From CAVOXO01 sp963700425 (lineage in GTDB: Bacteria > Actinomycetota > Acidimicrobiia > Acidimicrobiales > Microtrichaceae), in contig CAVOXO010000001.1 in assembly GCA_963700425.1 (NCBI GenBank), forward strand, positions 620,001 through 684,000: a stretch of DNA of 64,000 bases, given 5' to 3'. Below the pieces are notes generated by a model, which was not told where the DNA came from, searched no databases, and worked only from the letters and a program-made list of their open reading frames with translations. The translations under genes and the position numbers were made by a program. Shown in pieces: positions 51,544-59,558 of this stretch. The first letter of the stretch is position 1; the number at the start of each line of letters is the position of its first letter.

Positions 51544-52719
51544 TCAGGCGGTCACTTGCGGCTCGTCGGCGCTGCTGGACTCGTCGGCGTTGATGGACTC
51601 GTCGGCGTTGATGGACTCGTCGGTCCCCCGATGTTTCGTGATGAGGCGAAAGGTGGGGAGCTGCGCCCGTCGTCTGCCCCAGTCGTAGGTGACCGTCGAC
51701 CCGGCGGCCACGTCGTGGAGCGCCCGTCGCTCCTTGCCGATCACGATCCCGATGAAACCGAACCCGACGATGAGGTAGGAGATGGGCAGCACCAGTGTCC
51801 GGATCAACGCTCGCCAGGGGCCCAGCGGTGCGCCGTCCCGGGTCACCGCCTTCATCCCGACCACGACCTTGCCCGGCGTTCGTCCGTTGACGGCCTGTCC
51901 GATCCAGTACCAGCCGAAGAGCCACAGGACCAGCAACACCGCTCCGAGCCAACCGCCGCCGTCCCATGTGGTCTGGCTGCCCGTGAGGAAGCCCCAGAAG
52001 AAGGCCGCCACTGCGCCGATGAGACCGAAGACCGCGACCGATGCGAACGAGTCGACGACGGCCGCGACCAGGCGGCTCAAGGGGCCCGCGTAGTCGCCCT
52101 GGATGTCGCTTCGGGGTGCGTTGTCGAGCGAGTCCGACATGGGAAAGGTCACGGGGTTGGCCGAGGGAAGGGCCCCCGGTTCCGCGCCGGGACCCGGAGC
52201 GAGATCGGCTGTCGTCCTTCCGGCCAACCGATTCACGATCGCGATGATGAGAACGTCGATGCGAATGAGCTGCCGTCGAGCGAAATCCACGCTGCCCTCG
52301 GCGACTCCCGCAGATCCCTTGGACATGAGCGGTGCGATGTCGATGCGGCCCACGAGCGAGTCGAGATCGAGCCGGTCCGCGATGGCGTTGATGTCGAGGC
52401 GGTCGACGATCGCGTCGAGGTTCAGCCGATCGACCACCGCGTCGATGTCGAGGCGGTCGACCAGGGCGTCGAGGTCGAGCTTCTCGGCGATGGCGTTGAT
52501 GTCGAGGCGGTCGACCAGGGCGTCGAGGTCGAGCTTCTCGGCGATGGCGTTGATGTCGAGTTGATCGACGATGGCGTCCAGATCGATCACGTCGAGCATC
52601 ACCGGCGTCGCCCGGTTGACCAGACCGCCGATGCTGCGCCCGATGAGACCCGGGTGTCGGTCCGACGACTCGGTCTGGAGCGCCCGCGTGACGATCAGCA
52701 GCCCGAGAAGTCGTCGCAT
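51544..52719 (-). CDS. RDD-family membrane protein with N-terminal nonapeptide repeats
   Basis: 391 aa. Residues 46-126 are nine consecutive copies of a nine-residue unit of the form D-[LI]-[DN]-A-[ILV]-[VA]-[DE]-[RKQ]-L (for example DINAIAEKL, DLDALVDRL), predicted amphipathic and regular, maybe a solenoid or coiled surface. A basic helix and a linker follow, then the RDD domain (about 205-345): three membrane segments with NGRTPGKVVVGMKAV, the R in RALIRTLVLP and RRALHDVAAG. The tail has two to three DESINA repeats. RDD proteins are putative transporters or ion-handling membrane proteins. The repeat module is not one I recognise in a named family. Confidence 0.85.
   Translation of the reverse strand: MRRLLGLLIVTRALQTESSDRHPGLIGRSIGGLVNRATPVMLDVIDLDAIVDQLDINAIAEKLDLDALVDRLDINAIAEKLDLDALVDRLDIDAVVDRLNLDAIVDRLDINAIADRLDLDSLVGRIDIAPLMSKGSAGVAEGSVDFARRQLIRIDVLIIAIVNRLAGRTTADLAPGPGAEPGALPSANPVTFPMSDSLDNAPRSDIQGDYAGPLSRLVAAVVDSFASVAVFGLIGAVAAFFWGFLTGSQTTWDGGGWLGAVLLVLWLFGWYWIGQAVNGRTPGKVVVGMKAVTRDGAPLGPWRALIRTLVLPISYLIVGFGFIGIVIGKERRALHDVAAGSTVTYDWGRRRAQLPTFRLITKHRGTDESINADESINADESSSADEPQVTA
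52342..52584 (-). repeat. 27-bp coding repeats of the RDD protein
   Basis: Nine tandem 27-bp units encode the nonapeptides at residues 46-126. Two neighbouring 54-bp blocks (DINAIAEKL plus DLDALVDRL) are almost identical at DNA level, showing recent duplication. Confidence 0.85.
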
Positions 52720-52777
52720 CGCCGTGGCTCTGTCGGATCGGTTGTCAACACGGCGCCCACCCTATCGTCGGTTGTCG

Positions 52778-53803
52778 TCAGCCCGTGGTGGGAACGAGCA
52801 GCACCTTGCCGAAGTTCCTCGCCTTCTGGAGTTGATCGTGGGCTGCTGCCGCGTCGTCGAAGGAGAACGTCGAATCGATGACCGGAGAGATCACGCCCTC
52901 GTCCCAGAGGCGCAGGATGTTGATCATGGCGTCGGACAACAGGGCGGTCTCGTCCCAGAGGTGACCGAGATTGATCCCGAAGACGCCTCTGTTGTTCTGC
53001 ATCAGTGAGACCGGGTGGTAGATGGGCATTCCGGCGATCGTCGTTGCCGCGGTCAGGAGCCGTCGTCGATCGTTCTGGCTGGCTGCCGAGATGCCGAAGT
53101 GGAAGAGGCGGCCGAGCGGCGCGAGCAGCGTGACGTTGCGTCTCGATGTCGAGCCGCCGACGGCGTCGAGGATGACATCGACGCCGCGTCCGTCGGTCAG
53201 CCGGTCGACCTCGATCGCAAAGTCGGAGTTCCGGTAGTCGATCGGGTGGTCGAGACCCATCGCGACGAGCCGGTCGTGCTTTCCGGCCGACGCAGTGCCG
53301 TAGGTCTCAGCCCCCAACATCCTGCACAACTGCAGCGCCGCCTGGCCGACGCCTCCCGCTGCCGCGTGTATGAGGACGGAGTCGCCTTCGCGAATCGACG
53401 CGAGCCGCACGAGGATCAGGTACGCCGTGAGGTAGTTGACCGGGATCGCCGCGGCATCGGCGGTGTCGAACCCGTCGGGAATCCTGAACGCCTGATCCTG
53501 GGGCACCACGACGGAGGACGAGTGCCCACCGAACCGAGTCAGGGCGACGACCCGATCGCCGACACCGAACGCGTCGACGCCGGATCCCACCTGATCGACC
53601 AGACCGGAGACCTCGTATCCGACGACCATCGGAGGGTCGGGGGCGTCGGGGTACAGGCCGACGCGGGCGGAGACGTCGGCGAAATTGAGCCCGGCCGCGG
53701 TCACGTCGATACGGATCTCGCCGGGCGCGGCAGTGGGGGAGGGCGACGACCTCGTTTCGAGCACGTCGGTCGGTCCGTGTCGGGTGATCCAGATCTGTTC
53801 CAC
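52778..53803 (-). CDS. Zinc-free quinone oxidoreductase-like (MDR superfamily)
   Basis: 341 aa. Medium-chain dehydrogenase/reductase layout: GroES-like N domain (GLNFADVSARVGLYP near 40), NADPH-binding domain with HAAAGGVGQAALQL (about 148-161), and no catalytic zinc cysteines, as in quinone oxidoreductase/VAT-1-like proteins. The reduction of an alpha,beta-unsaturated ketone or quinone with NADPH is expected. GTG 53803 follows CAGCAT at 6 nt. It lies 103 nt downstream of the dioxygenase gene on the same strand. Confidence 0.9.
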   Translation of the reverse strand: MEQIWITRHGPTDVLETRSSPSPTAAPGEIRIDVTAAGLNFADVSARVGLYPDAPDPPMVVGYEVSGLVDQVGSGVDAFGVGDRVVALTRFGGHSSSVVVPQDQAFRIPDGFDTADAAAIPVNYLTAYLILVRLASIREGDSVLIHAAAGGVGQAALQLCRMLGAETYGTASAGKHDRLVAMGLDHPIDYRNSDFAIEVDRLTDGRGVDVILDAVGGSTSRRNVTLLAPLGRLFHFGISAASQNDRRRLLTAATTIAGMPIYHPVSLMQNNRGVFGINLGHLWDETALLSDAMINILRLWDEGVISPVIDSTFSFDDAAAAHDQLQKARNFGKVLLVPTTG

Positions 53804-53906
53804 GACGTCATGCTGTCGCGCCCGAGGTCGCGGCACAACGCCCGATGTGTCGGGTTCGCCCCGTGACCCTGTGGTCTGCGGCAAGTGTCGGATCGTGGCG
53901 TGCCGA

Positions 53907-54698
53907 TCAGGTCGCTCGCCAGAGCACCGGGAACAGCGGGTGGTCGAGCGGGGCACCGTCGTCGAGCTCTCGATCCAGCCCCGGGAACGGCGGTGAGGTC
54001 TCCCAGGAGCGGGGGGCGTGCACCATGTCGTCGCCGAGGAATCGGAGCGACAGGACCCGCCGCCGCTGGGGTCCCTCCACGCCGGGAGCCCCGTGCACCA
54101 CGGCCATGTGGAAGAAGACCGCGTCGCCCGGCTCGAGCTCCCAACCGATGATCCGCCAACGATCGGGTTGGGCATCGATGTCGGGTAGCTCTGCCAGGGA
54201 ACCATCGGGGAACCATTTCGCTGCGCCGTCGAGGAAGGTGCGTGGCACGAACCACGGGCCCCGGTGGGTTCCTGCGACGATCTCCAAAGTCGATGACCTC
54301 GGCACGGGGTCGACGGGCATCCACATCGACGCGTTGAGAACCCCGTCCACGTTGTAATACGGCTGGTCCTGGTGCCAGGGCGTCCGCTGCCTGGTTCCGG
54401 GTTCCTTCACCAGGATGTGGTCGTGATGGAGGCGGATCGCCGTCGAGCCGGTCAGCAGGCCGGCGATCGCCGCGCTGGGCGACTCGCGCACGAAGCGTTC
54501 CAACGGTTCGACCCGGGTCCAGTTGCAGAAGTCCTCGACGAACGGTGCGTCATCATCGGCACTGGCTCGTTTCGCCCGCGGTGACAGATCGGCCAGCGTT
54601 GCCTCGATGGCGTCCTCGGCCCATCGGACGTGTTCCGGCGAGAATGCCCCGCGCACGCACACCGCACCGTCGCGGTCGAAGTCGCCGTCGATCCTCAT
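53907..54698 (-). CDS. Phytanoyl-CoA dioxygenase (PhyH) family, Fe(II)/2-oxoglutarate oxygenase
   Basis: 263 aa double-stranded beta-helix protein. The iron facial triad is visible: H109 and D111 in PWHQDQPYY, and the distal H202 in VVHGAPG, with the 2-oxoglutarate arginine in RRRVLSLRF (about 213). The N-terminal half has a conserved VRESPSAAIAGLLTG helix. Family members hydroxylate acyl-CoAs, ectoine or small secondary metabolites; no substrate can be named. It ends 31 nt after AlkD's stop on the same strand, so they may be co-transcribed. Confidence 0.9.
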   Translation of the reverse strand: MRIDGDFDRDGAVCVRGAFSPEHVRWAEDAIEATLADLSPRAKRASADDDAPFVEDFCNWTRVEPLERFVRESPSAAIAGLLTGSTAIRLHHDHILVKEPGTRQRTPWHQDQPYYNVDGVLNASMWMPVDPVPRSSTLEIVAGTHRGPWFVPRTFLDGAAKWFPDGSLAELPDIDAQPDRWRIIGWELEPGDAVFFHMAVVHGAPGVEGPQRRRVLSLRFLGDDMVHAPRSWETSPPFPGLDRELDDGAPLDHPLFPVLWRAT

Positions 54699-54729
54699 GG
54701 GCCGAGAGGGTGCTGATGGTCGGGCCGAT

Positions 54730-55401
54730 TCACAGGTGTTTCGCCGCCTCGCGGCGGCTGAGCGGCGCGAGCTCGTCCTCGTGGTCGACGAGAAAGCGCC
54801 GTACCTCGTCCGGCGCGACTCTGGCGTGTTGTCGCAGTGCCCAACCGATCGCCTTGCGGATGAAGAACTCGGTGTCGTGGGCCCGGTCTGCGCACAGAGC
54901 GAAGAGGAGCTCTTCGTCGGCGTCGGCGCCGAAGCCCAGCTGGTGCAGGAGAGCGGCGCGCCTCAGCCACATGTCGTCGGCGTCGATCCAACCGGCGACG
55001 AGGGGCTGGGTCTCGCGATGGCGGCGCACGATGTCGCCGACGAGCCGCGCGGCGATGGCGTCGACGGTGTCCCACCACGATCGGGTGACGATGGCGTCGC
55101 GTAGCGCCGGAAGCGATGCGGGGCTCAGTCGGGTGCGGAAGCGGCCGAGACGATCGATGGCGAAGTACTGGACCTCGCGCTCATCACAGGTCCAGGCATC
55201 CGCCAGCAGCGTCCGCAGCGCGTCCTCATCGGGCGGCGCCCAACCGGCCGTGACGTCGCGATCGATGGCGCGACGCCGAGGCGCCGCGATGCCGAAGAAC
55301 GAGAACCGTCCCTTCATGTACCGTGCCATGTCCGCGGCCCGATCCGGGTCCGCGGCGTGACGGTACGCAGCAATGACCTCGTCGATCGGTCGGACCGTCA
55401 T
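54730..55401 (-). CDS. AlkD-type DNA alkylation repair glycosylase
   Basis: 223 aa of HEAT-like helical repeats. AlkD signature: GRFSFFGIAAPRRR (about 31-44), DEREVQYFAIDRLG, SWWDTVDAIA (about 108-117), WLRRAALLHQLGF (about 144-156) and FFIRKAIGWALRQHAR (about 178-193); the W, D and R residues of these blocks line the lesion-flipping groove. The enzyme removes bulky N3/N7 alkylpurines. ATG 55401 has TAGCCT 6 nt upstream and no Shine-Dalgarno. No LexA-like site was seen here, unlike at 62631. Confidence 0.9.
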   Translation of the reverse strand: MTVRPIDEVIAAYRHAADPDRAADMARYMKGRFSFFGIAAPRRRAIDRDVTAGWAPPDEDALRTLLADAWTCDEREVQYFAIDRLGRFRTRLSPASLPALRDAIVTRSWWDTVDAIAARLVGDIVRRHRETQPLVAGWIDADDMWLRRAALLHQLGFGADADEELLFALCADRAHDTEFFIRKAIGWALRQHARVAPDEVRRFLVDHEDELAPLSRREAAKHL

Positions 55402-55407
55402 GGACGC

Positions 55408-55413
55408 AGGCTA
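55408..55413 (-). promoter_or_regulatory. Putative -10 TAGCCT, leaderless start
   Basis: On the minus strand TAGCCT reads from 55413 to 55408, 6 nt before ATG 55401. Confidence 0.45.
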
Positions 55414-55416
55414 GGG

Positions 55417-55433
55417 CGCCCGGTTCGCGGGCG
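55417..55433 (-). terminator. Hairpin between the surface-protein gene and AlkD
   Basis: Perfect 6-bp stem CGCCCG/CGGGCG with a 5-nt GTTCG loop, about 90 nt past the surface-protein stop; a second stem CGGCTC/GAGCCG lies at 55496-55519. Likely ends the DUF4012/surface-protein transcript. Confidence 0.4.
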
Positions 55434-55523
55434 ACGGGCGAGGGACGCGCCGTCGTGATCCGGCGGGTGAGTCGACCGCGTCAGCCGTGGTCAGACGGCT
55501 CCGGACGGTGGACGAGCCGCCGC

Positions 55524-56969
55524 TCAGGGTCGGGTGGAGCGCAGCCGGAACAGCGTGAACGTTCCGAGCGTCAGCACGGCGAAGATCGGAAGAACGGTCA
55601 GGGGCAGCGATTCGCCGTCGCCCGATGACAGTGGCGTCCGAGCGCCGGCGCCCTGGTATTCCAACTCGACCCAGATCGGGCACTTCTTCGTTCCGGTCTT
55701 GCCATTCGGCTTGGTGCCGGTCTGGATCATGTCGTACTTGCCGGTGGGCGCGGCCGCGGGGATCGTGAGGGTCAGCTCATCGGACGCCGGCCAGGCTCCG
55801 GAATAGAGCGAGTAGGTGGTCCCACCCTTCTCCATCGTCATCGACACCGGCTGGGAGGTGTCGAACGAAGGGACGTGCAGCTGCCAGATGAACGTCTGGC
55901 CCTGTTCGAGGGTTCGTGCCGCGTTGTTGGTGCCGCATCCGCTGAACACCAGACCCTTGACCTCGAGGGTGACCGAGACCGACACCGGGCAGTCCGTCGA
56001 CGACACGATCACGTCGTAGTTGCCGTCGCTGACGGTCGGCACGGTCACCGGCAGCGTGAACTGACCGGTCGGGCCGGCCACGACGCTGCCGAGAGTGACC
56101 AGGTTCCCTGGGCTGATCTCGAATTCGACGGTGACCGTGTCGCCGGGGACCGCAACACCCGTGACGACGATGACGTCGCCGGGTGCCGCACTCGGGGGGT
56201 TCAGCGAGACCTGGGTCGGGGTGTAGTCGTCGCAGGGACCGCCGGGCGTGGTGGTCGTCGTCGTGGTGGTGGTCGTCGTTCCGCCACCGTCGTCGTCGTC
56301 GTTGTTGCCGTTGCCGTCGTCGTCGTCGCCGTTGTTGTTGCCGTTGCCGTCGTCGTTGTTGCCGTTGCCGTCGTCGTCGTTGTCCTGGTTGCCGCCGTTG
56401 CCGTCGTCGTTGTTGCCGTTGCCGTCGTCGTCCTGGTCCCCGCCGCCGTTGTTGCCGTTGCCGTCGTCGTCGTCGCCGTTGTTGTTGCCGTTGCCGTCGT
56501 CGTTGTTGCCGTTGCCGTCGTCGTCGTTGTCCTGGTTGCCGCCGTTGCCGTCGTCGTTGTTGCCGTTGCCGTCGTCGTCGTTGTCCTGGCCGTTGTTCCC
56601 GCCGTTACCGGATCCGTTGTGGCACGTGATGACGTGGGACAGGTTCTTTCCCGAGGGGTGCAGGTACGGCCCGGGTGCGGGGTTGGGGACGAGGGTGTTC
56701 CAGTCGTCGTTCGACGAGGCCGAACCGGCCTTGAGCACCAGGAGGGTCCAGCTGGTTCCCGCCGGAGGGCTACCCAGGTTGTAGGGATCCCCGGGACTGT
56801 CGGTCTTCGAACACGACCCGTATCCCAGACCCTCGTAGTAGTCCGGATGGTTCAGGTTGCTGTTGGCGCCGTTGCTCGCCGACGCCGGCGCCATGAGAAG
56901 CGCGGGAATGGCGAACAGGCCGACCAGCGTCGCGAGGACGAGTCGAACTGACATGAAAGTCTTTCGCAT
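55524..56969 (-). CDS. Secreted Asp/Asn/Gly-repeat surface protein with C-terminal membrane anchor
   Basis: 481 aa. A signal peptide (MRKTF...LLMAPASAS, about 32 residues) leads to a small Cys-containing domain (about 35-120), then a 110-residue run made almost wholly of Asp, Asn and Gly, an 11-residue Thr linker, an immunoglobulin-like domain (about 246-335), another beta domain and a final hydrophobic helix with a basic tail (RLRSTRP). LPLTV before the helix is close to, but not, LPxTG. The DNG run is acidic and probably binds Ca2+ or stays unfolded; the function is unknown. ATG 56969 follows GGTGGGG; it is 23 nt behind the DUF4012 gene, so both are in one operon. Confidence 0.85.
   Translation of the reverse strand: MRKTFMSVRLVLATLVGLFAIPALLMAPASASNGANSNLNHPDYYEGLGYGSCSKTDSPGDPYNLGSPPAGTSWTLLVLKAGSASSNDDWNTLVPNPAPGPYLHPSGKNLSHVITCHNGSGNGGNNGQDNDDDGNGNNDDGNGGNQDNDDDGNGNNDDGNGNNNGDDDDGNGNNGGGDQDDDGNGNNDDGNGGNQDNDDDGNGNNDDGNGNNNGDDDDGNGNNDDDDGGGTTTTTTTTTTTPGGPCDDYTPTQVSLNPPSAAPGDVIVVTGVAVPGDTVTVEFEISPGNLVTLGSVVAGPTGQFTLPVTVPTVSDGNYDVIVSSTDCPVSVSVTLEVKGLVFSGCGTNNAARTLEQGQTFIWQLHVPSFDTSQPVSMTMEKGGTTYSLYSGAWPASDELTLTIPAAAPTGKYDMIQTGTKPNGKTGTKKCPIWVELEYQGAGARTPLSSGDGESLPLTVLPIFAVLTLGTFTLFRLRSTRP
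56301..56579 (-). repeat. Exact 132-bp duplication in the DNG-repeat region
   Basis: Positions 56448-56579 and 56301-56432 are identical over 132 bp as read here, each encoding the same 44 residues; the copies are 147 bp apart with a 15-bp spacer encoding GGGDQ. Inside are shorter GCC-GTT and GTC-GTC repeats. Confidence 0.9.
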
Positions 56970-56992
56970 CTGCGGCGCCCCACCTTCCACAG

Positions 56993-59368
56993 CTAGTCCG
57001 CCATGACGTTCCATTCAATCAGGCGGTCGGTGTGATTGTCCAGGGCGACGGCAGCCGCACCGGTATCACCGGCGGCGCCGGGCCCTTCGAGTATGCCCTC
57101 GGTCGAATCGATCTGCACGACCAATGGACCCTCCTGGAGGAGGGCCTGTCCCACGACGGCCAGGCGGTACTCGGGTCCGCCGCCGACTCGGCCGTTCAGT
57201 TCCATGCGGACGGTTCTGGACTCTCCGGATGGAATCGAGACCCGCACACGGTGGTGCCAGAGACCCGAGTCCTCCAGGAGAGGTTGGGTCGGCGTGTCGA
57301 CGCCGTCGATCGTCGTTCCGCCTTGAGCGAAGGGCGTCATGATGATCAGGTCGGTCAGGTTGGTGCCCCATGGCAGACCGGCACCGTTCCCGATGACGGT
57401 TCGCGACAACCCTGCCGGCGGAGCGTTGTTCGTCAGCGTCACCGTGACGACGGTGGAGACGGCACCGGTCGTCGGGTCCCACACGATCTCGGCGACCGAT
57501 TCCCTCACCAGATACGAGTCGGCCTTGTTGGGTGCCGCGTTCTGGTTGAGGATGCCCAGCAGGTCGCCGTCGGCGGGTTGTACCACGGCTCCGAGCATGC
57601 CGAGGCGCTCGAGCAGTCGCTCGTCGGACTCGTGGACCGACGCCATCTGGAGGCTGCCCGACCGCACGAGTGGGGAGAAGCGACTGCTCAACGTGCGAGG
57701 CCCTGGGAGCTGCAGGGAGGTCAGCTCGTCGAACAGGGTCTCCACCAGGGCTTGAACGGCGAGGCGTGCGGCGTTGTCATCGGGGAAGACCGCGTACTGG
57801 TCCACAGTGAGGAAGTCGACGGCGTTCGCCTCGTCGATGTCGAACGGTTCCGGGAGTCCCTGTACGGCGATCGGTCCCGTCACACCGAGGAGGCCCGCGA
57901 AGGCGGCGGGGTCCGCGTACACGACCCCGTCGACGGGTCGGCCCGTCTTGGATTCGAACAGGAGAGCCGAGAGCCGGGCGACGGTGGGCATGTCGGCGCT
58001 CGATCCCCAGTTCTGGGGGAAGCGGGCCGGCTGCATCGACCGCACGGAATCCGGAAAGGCGGCGAGTTGTTCGGGAGCCGACGCCTCGTCCTGGGACAGA
58101 TCACGCGGCCCTCCCACGTCGACGAGGTCCAGCTTCCCCTGGTCGATCGTGACCTCCGCCCAGTTGCCGATGTGCCCGCCGAGGGCACGGAGTTCCGCAG
58201 GGCTGCCCAGGAGGAACAGATAGCGCCGAGGGCTCGACGATCCGAGCATCTCGGGTCCGTCGGCGATGCCGATCACCGCGGTGTCCACCTCCTCGTCGAG
58301 GGTGGCGAGGTCGTCCCGGGCGCGACCCAGTCTCTTGTCGAGTGGGCCGAGGAGGAAGCCGGACTCGACGCCCGCCAAGGTGTCCCCGGCCACGTCGAGT
58401 CGAGCTGCGGCGTCCTCCATCGGAGCACCGAAGCCGCGCAGCAGGTCGATGTCGATACCGCCCTCGACCCGTCGGATCCGGTCGAAGTCGACGTCTTCGG
58501 CGAGCGAACGACCGACGTCCGCCAGTTCGGCTGCCGTGTCCACGCTCTTCTGGACCGCGCGGTAGTTCACGCCGATCACGGGAACGGTCCGGGCACCCAC
58601 GGCCCAGAAAGCACCCAGACGGCCGCTCGCGGAGTCGAGTTGATCGCCGGCCGAGGCGAACTCGGTGACCGCATCGTCGGTTCGCCCGTCGTTTGCCGCG
58701 TTCAGGCCTCGATCCAGGGCCGAATTGGCCGCTTCCACCCCCGCGACCGAGGTCGCTCCGGCGACGATCCCGCCGGCGACGAAGACCGCGACCACCGCGC
58801 CGACGACCGCCAACGTCGTGCGGACCCGGCGTTGGACCCGTTTCGACGCCACCGCGTATCCCGACCAGAGCAGGGGAGTCAACGCCGCGACGGCGACGAG
58901 GGTCTCGATCCCGAACGGCCCGGGGAGGTCCATTCGTAGAACCGCGACCGAGATACACGCCCCGGCAGCTGCGGAGAGCGTCCTGTCGCGCCGGTCGGTG
59001 AAGGCGAGCAGGGAGAGGAACACCAGGCCGGACAGGCCCGCCACGAGCCCCCATCCCGAGGAGGACACGCCGGTCACCATCGCAGCGAGGACGAGCGTCC
59101 ACCGTCTCGCCCGTGACGCGGCAAGAACGATCACGGCGACGAACGCCGCGCGTTGGAGCGCGTCGATCCAGACGGTCCCTGTGGGCGATCCGTCGGCGGC
59201 GACGGCAGCGATCGCGGCCGCGGCCGCGATGGCGCCCACGGTCGCCTGATCGCGCGCCGTCATCGTCGATCTCTTCCGCCCGTGGACGCTGGTGTCCCCG
59301 GACCGTGGTCCGGGGGCGGCGACCTCGGGCGGCGGCTGCGGCACTCCCGCCGTCTGCTGGGCCTCCAC
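56993..59368 (-). CDS. DUF4012-domain membrane protein
   Basis: 791 aa. Several membrane helices lie in the first 220 residues (for example IVLAASRARRW, TTLAVVGAVVAVFVAGGIVAGA). The large outside part (about 220-790) has the DUF4012 hallmark LFLLGSPAELRALGGHIG near residue 390, where most members read NxxELRPTGG, and later beta-rich segments with VTVTLTNNAPPAG. DUF4012 proteins occur beside polysaccharide and cell-wall genes, function unknown. The first start GTG 59368 has TACCCT 8 nt upstream; ATG 59263 (with GGAAGAG before it) is an alternative giving 756 aa. It precedes the surface-protein gene by 23 nt. Confidence 0.85.
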   Translation of the reverse strand: MEAQQTAGVPQPPPEVAAPGPRSGDTSVHGRKRSTMTARDQATVGAIAAAAAIAAVAADGSPTGTVWIDALQRAAFVAVIVLAASRARRWTLVLAAMVTGVSSSGWGLVAGLSGLVFLSLLAFTDRRDRTLSAAAGACISVAVLRMDLPGPFGIETLVAVAALTPLLWSGYAVASKRVQRRVRTTLAVVGAVVAVFVAGGIVAGATSVAGVEAANSALDRGLNAANDGRTDDAVTEFASAGDQLDSASGRLGAFWAVGARTVPVIGVNYRAVQKSVDTAAELADVGRSLAEDVDFDRIRRVEGGIDIDLLRGFGAPMEDAAARLDVAGDTLAGVESGFLLGPLDKRLGRARDDLATLDEEVDTAVIGIADGPEMLGSSSPRRYLFLLGSPAELRALGGHIGNWAEVTIDQGKLDLVDVGGPRDLSQDEASAPEQLAAFPDSVRSMQPARFPQNWGSSADMPTVARLSALLFESKTGRPVDGVVYADPAAFAGLLGVTGPIAVQGLPEPFDIDEANAVDFLTVDQYAVFPDDNAARLAVQALVETLFDELTSLQLPGPRTLSSRFSPLVRSGSLQMASVHESDERLLERLGMLGAVVQPADGDLLGILNQNAAPNKADSYLVRESVAEIVWDPTTGAVSTVVTVTLTNNAPPAGLSRTVIGNGAGLPWGTNLTDLIIMTPFAQGGTTIDGVDTPTQPLLEDSGLWHHRVRVSIPSGESRTVRMELNGRVGGGPEYRLAVVGQALLQEGPLVVQIDSTEGILEGPGAAGDTGAAAVALDNHTDRLIEWNVMAD

Positions 59369-59376
59369 TGGACGCG

Positions 59377-59382
59377 AGGGTA
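59377..59382 (-). promoter_or_regulatory. Putative -10 TACCCT, leaderless start
   Basis: On the minus strand TACCCT reads from 59382 to 59377, 8 nt before GTG 59368. The rest of the 190-bp divergent gap holds nothing recognisable. Confidence 0.38.
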
Positions 59383-59558
59383 ACGTTTCTCGTTTGCCGC
59401 TCCTAGGGCGCGTCCCGGTCGGGTTCGGGGCGGGCTGCGGCGAGATGCGGCGAGATCGCTTGGTGTGACGCCGGAATGCGGGGGTATGCCGCCTTCCCGG
59501 GCGACCTGGTGCACGGGTACCTTTGCCCAGGGGAACCGATGCCGCTGGCGGGGTGACG

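Noticed and set aside
55524..55600. LPLTV near the C terminus of the surface protein as an LPxTG sortase signal
   Set aside because: The glycine is replaced by Val and no sortase gene is in the window; treated only as a membrane anchor.
55875..56951. Long plus-strand open frame rich in Val/Ala opposite the surface-protein gene
   Set aside because: It is the antisense of the GNT/GAC-rich repeat (GTC, GTT, GCC codons) and has no signal, motif or start site of its own; the minus strand has a signal peptide, folded domains and a membrane anchor.
55524..56969. DNG surface protein as substrate of the neighbouring gamma-carboxylase-like enzyme
   Set aside because: Gamma-carboxylation needs Glu; the repeat is Asp/Asn/Gly with practically no Glu.
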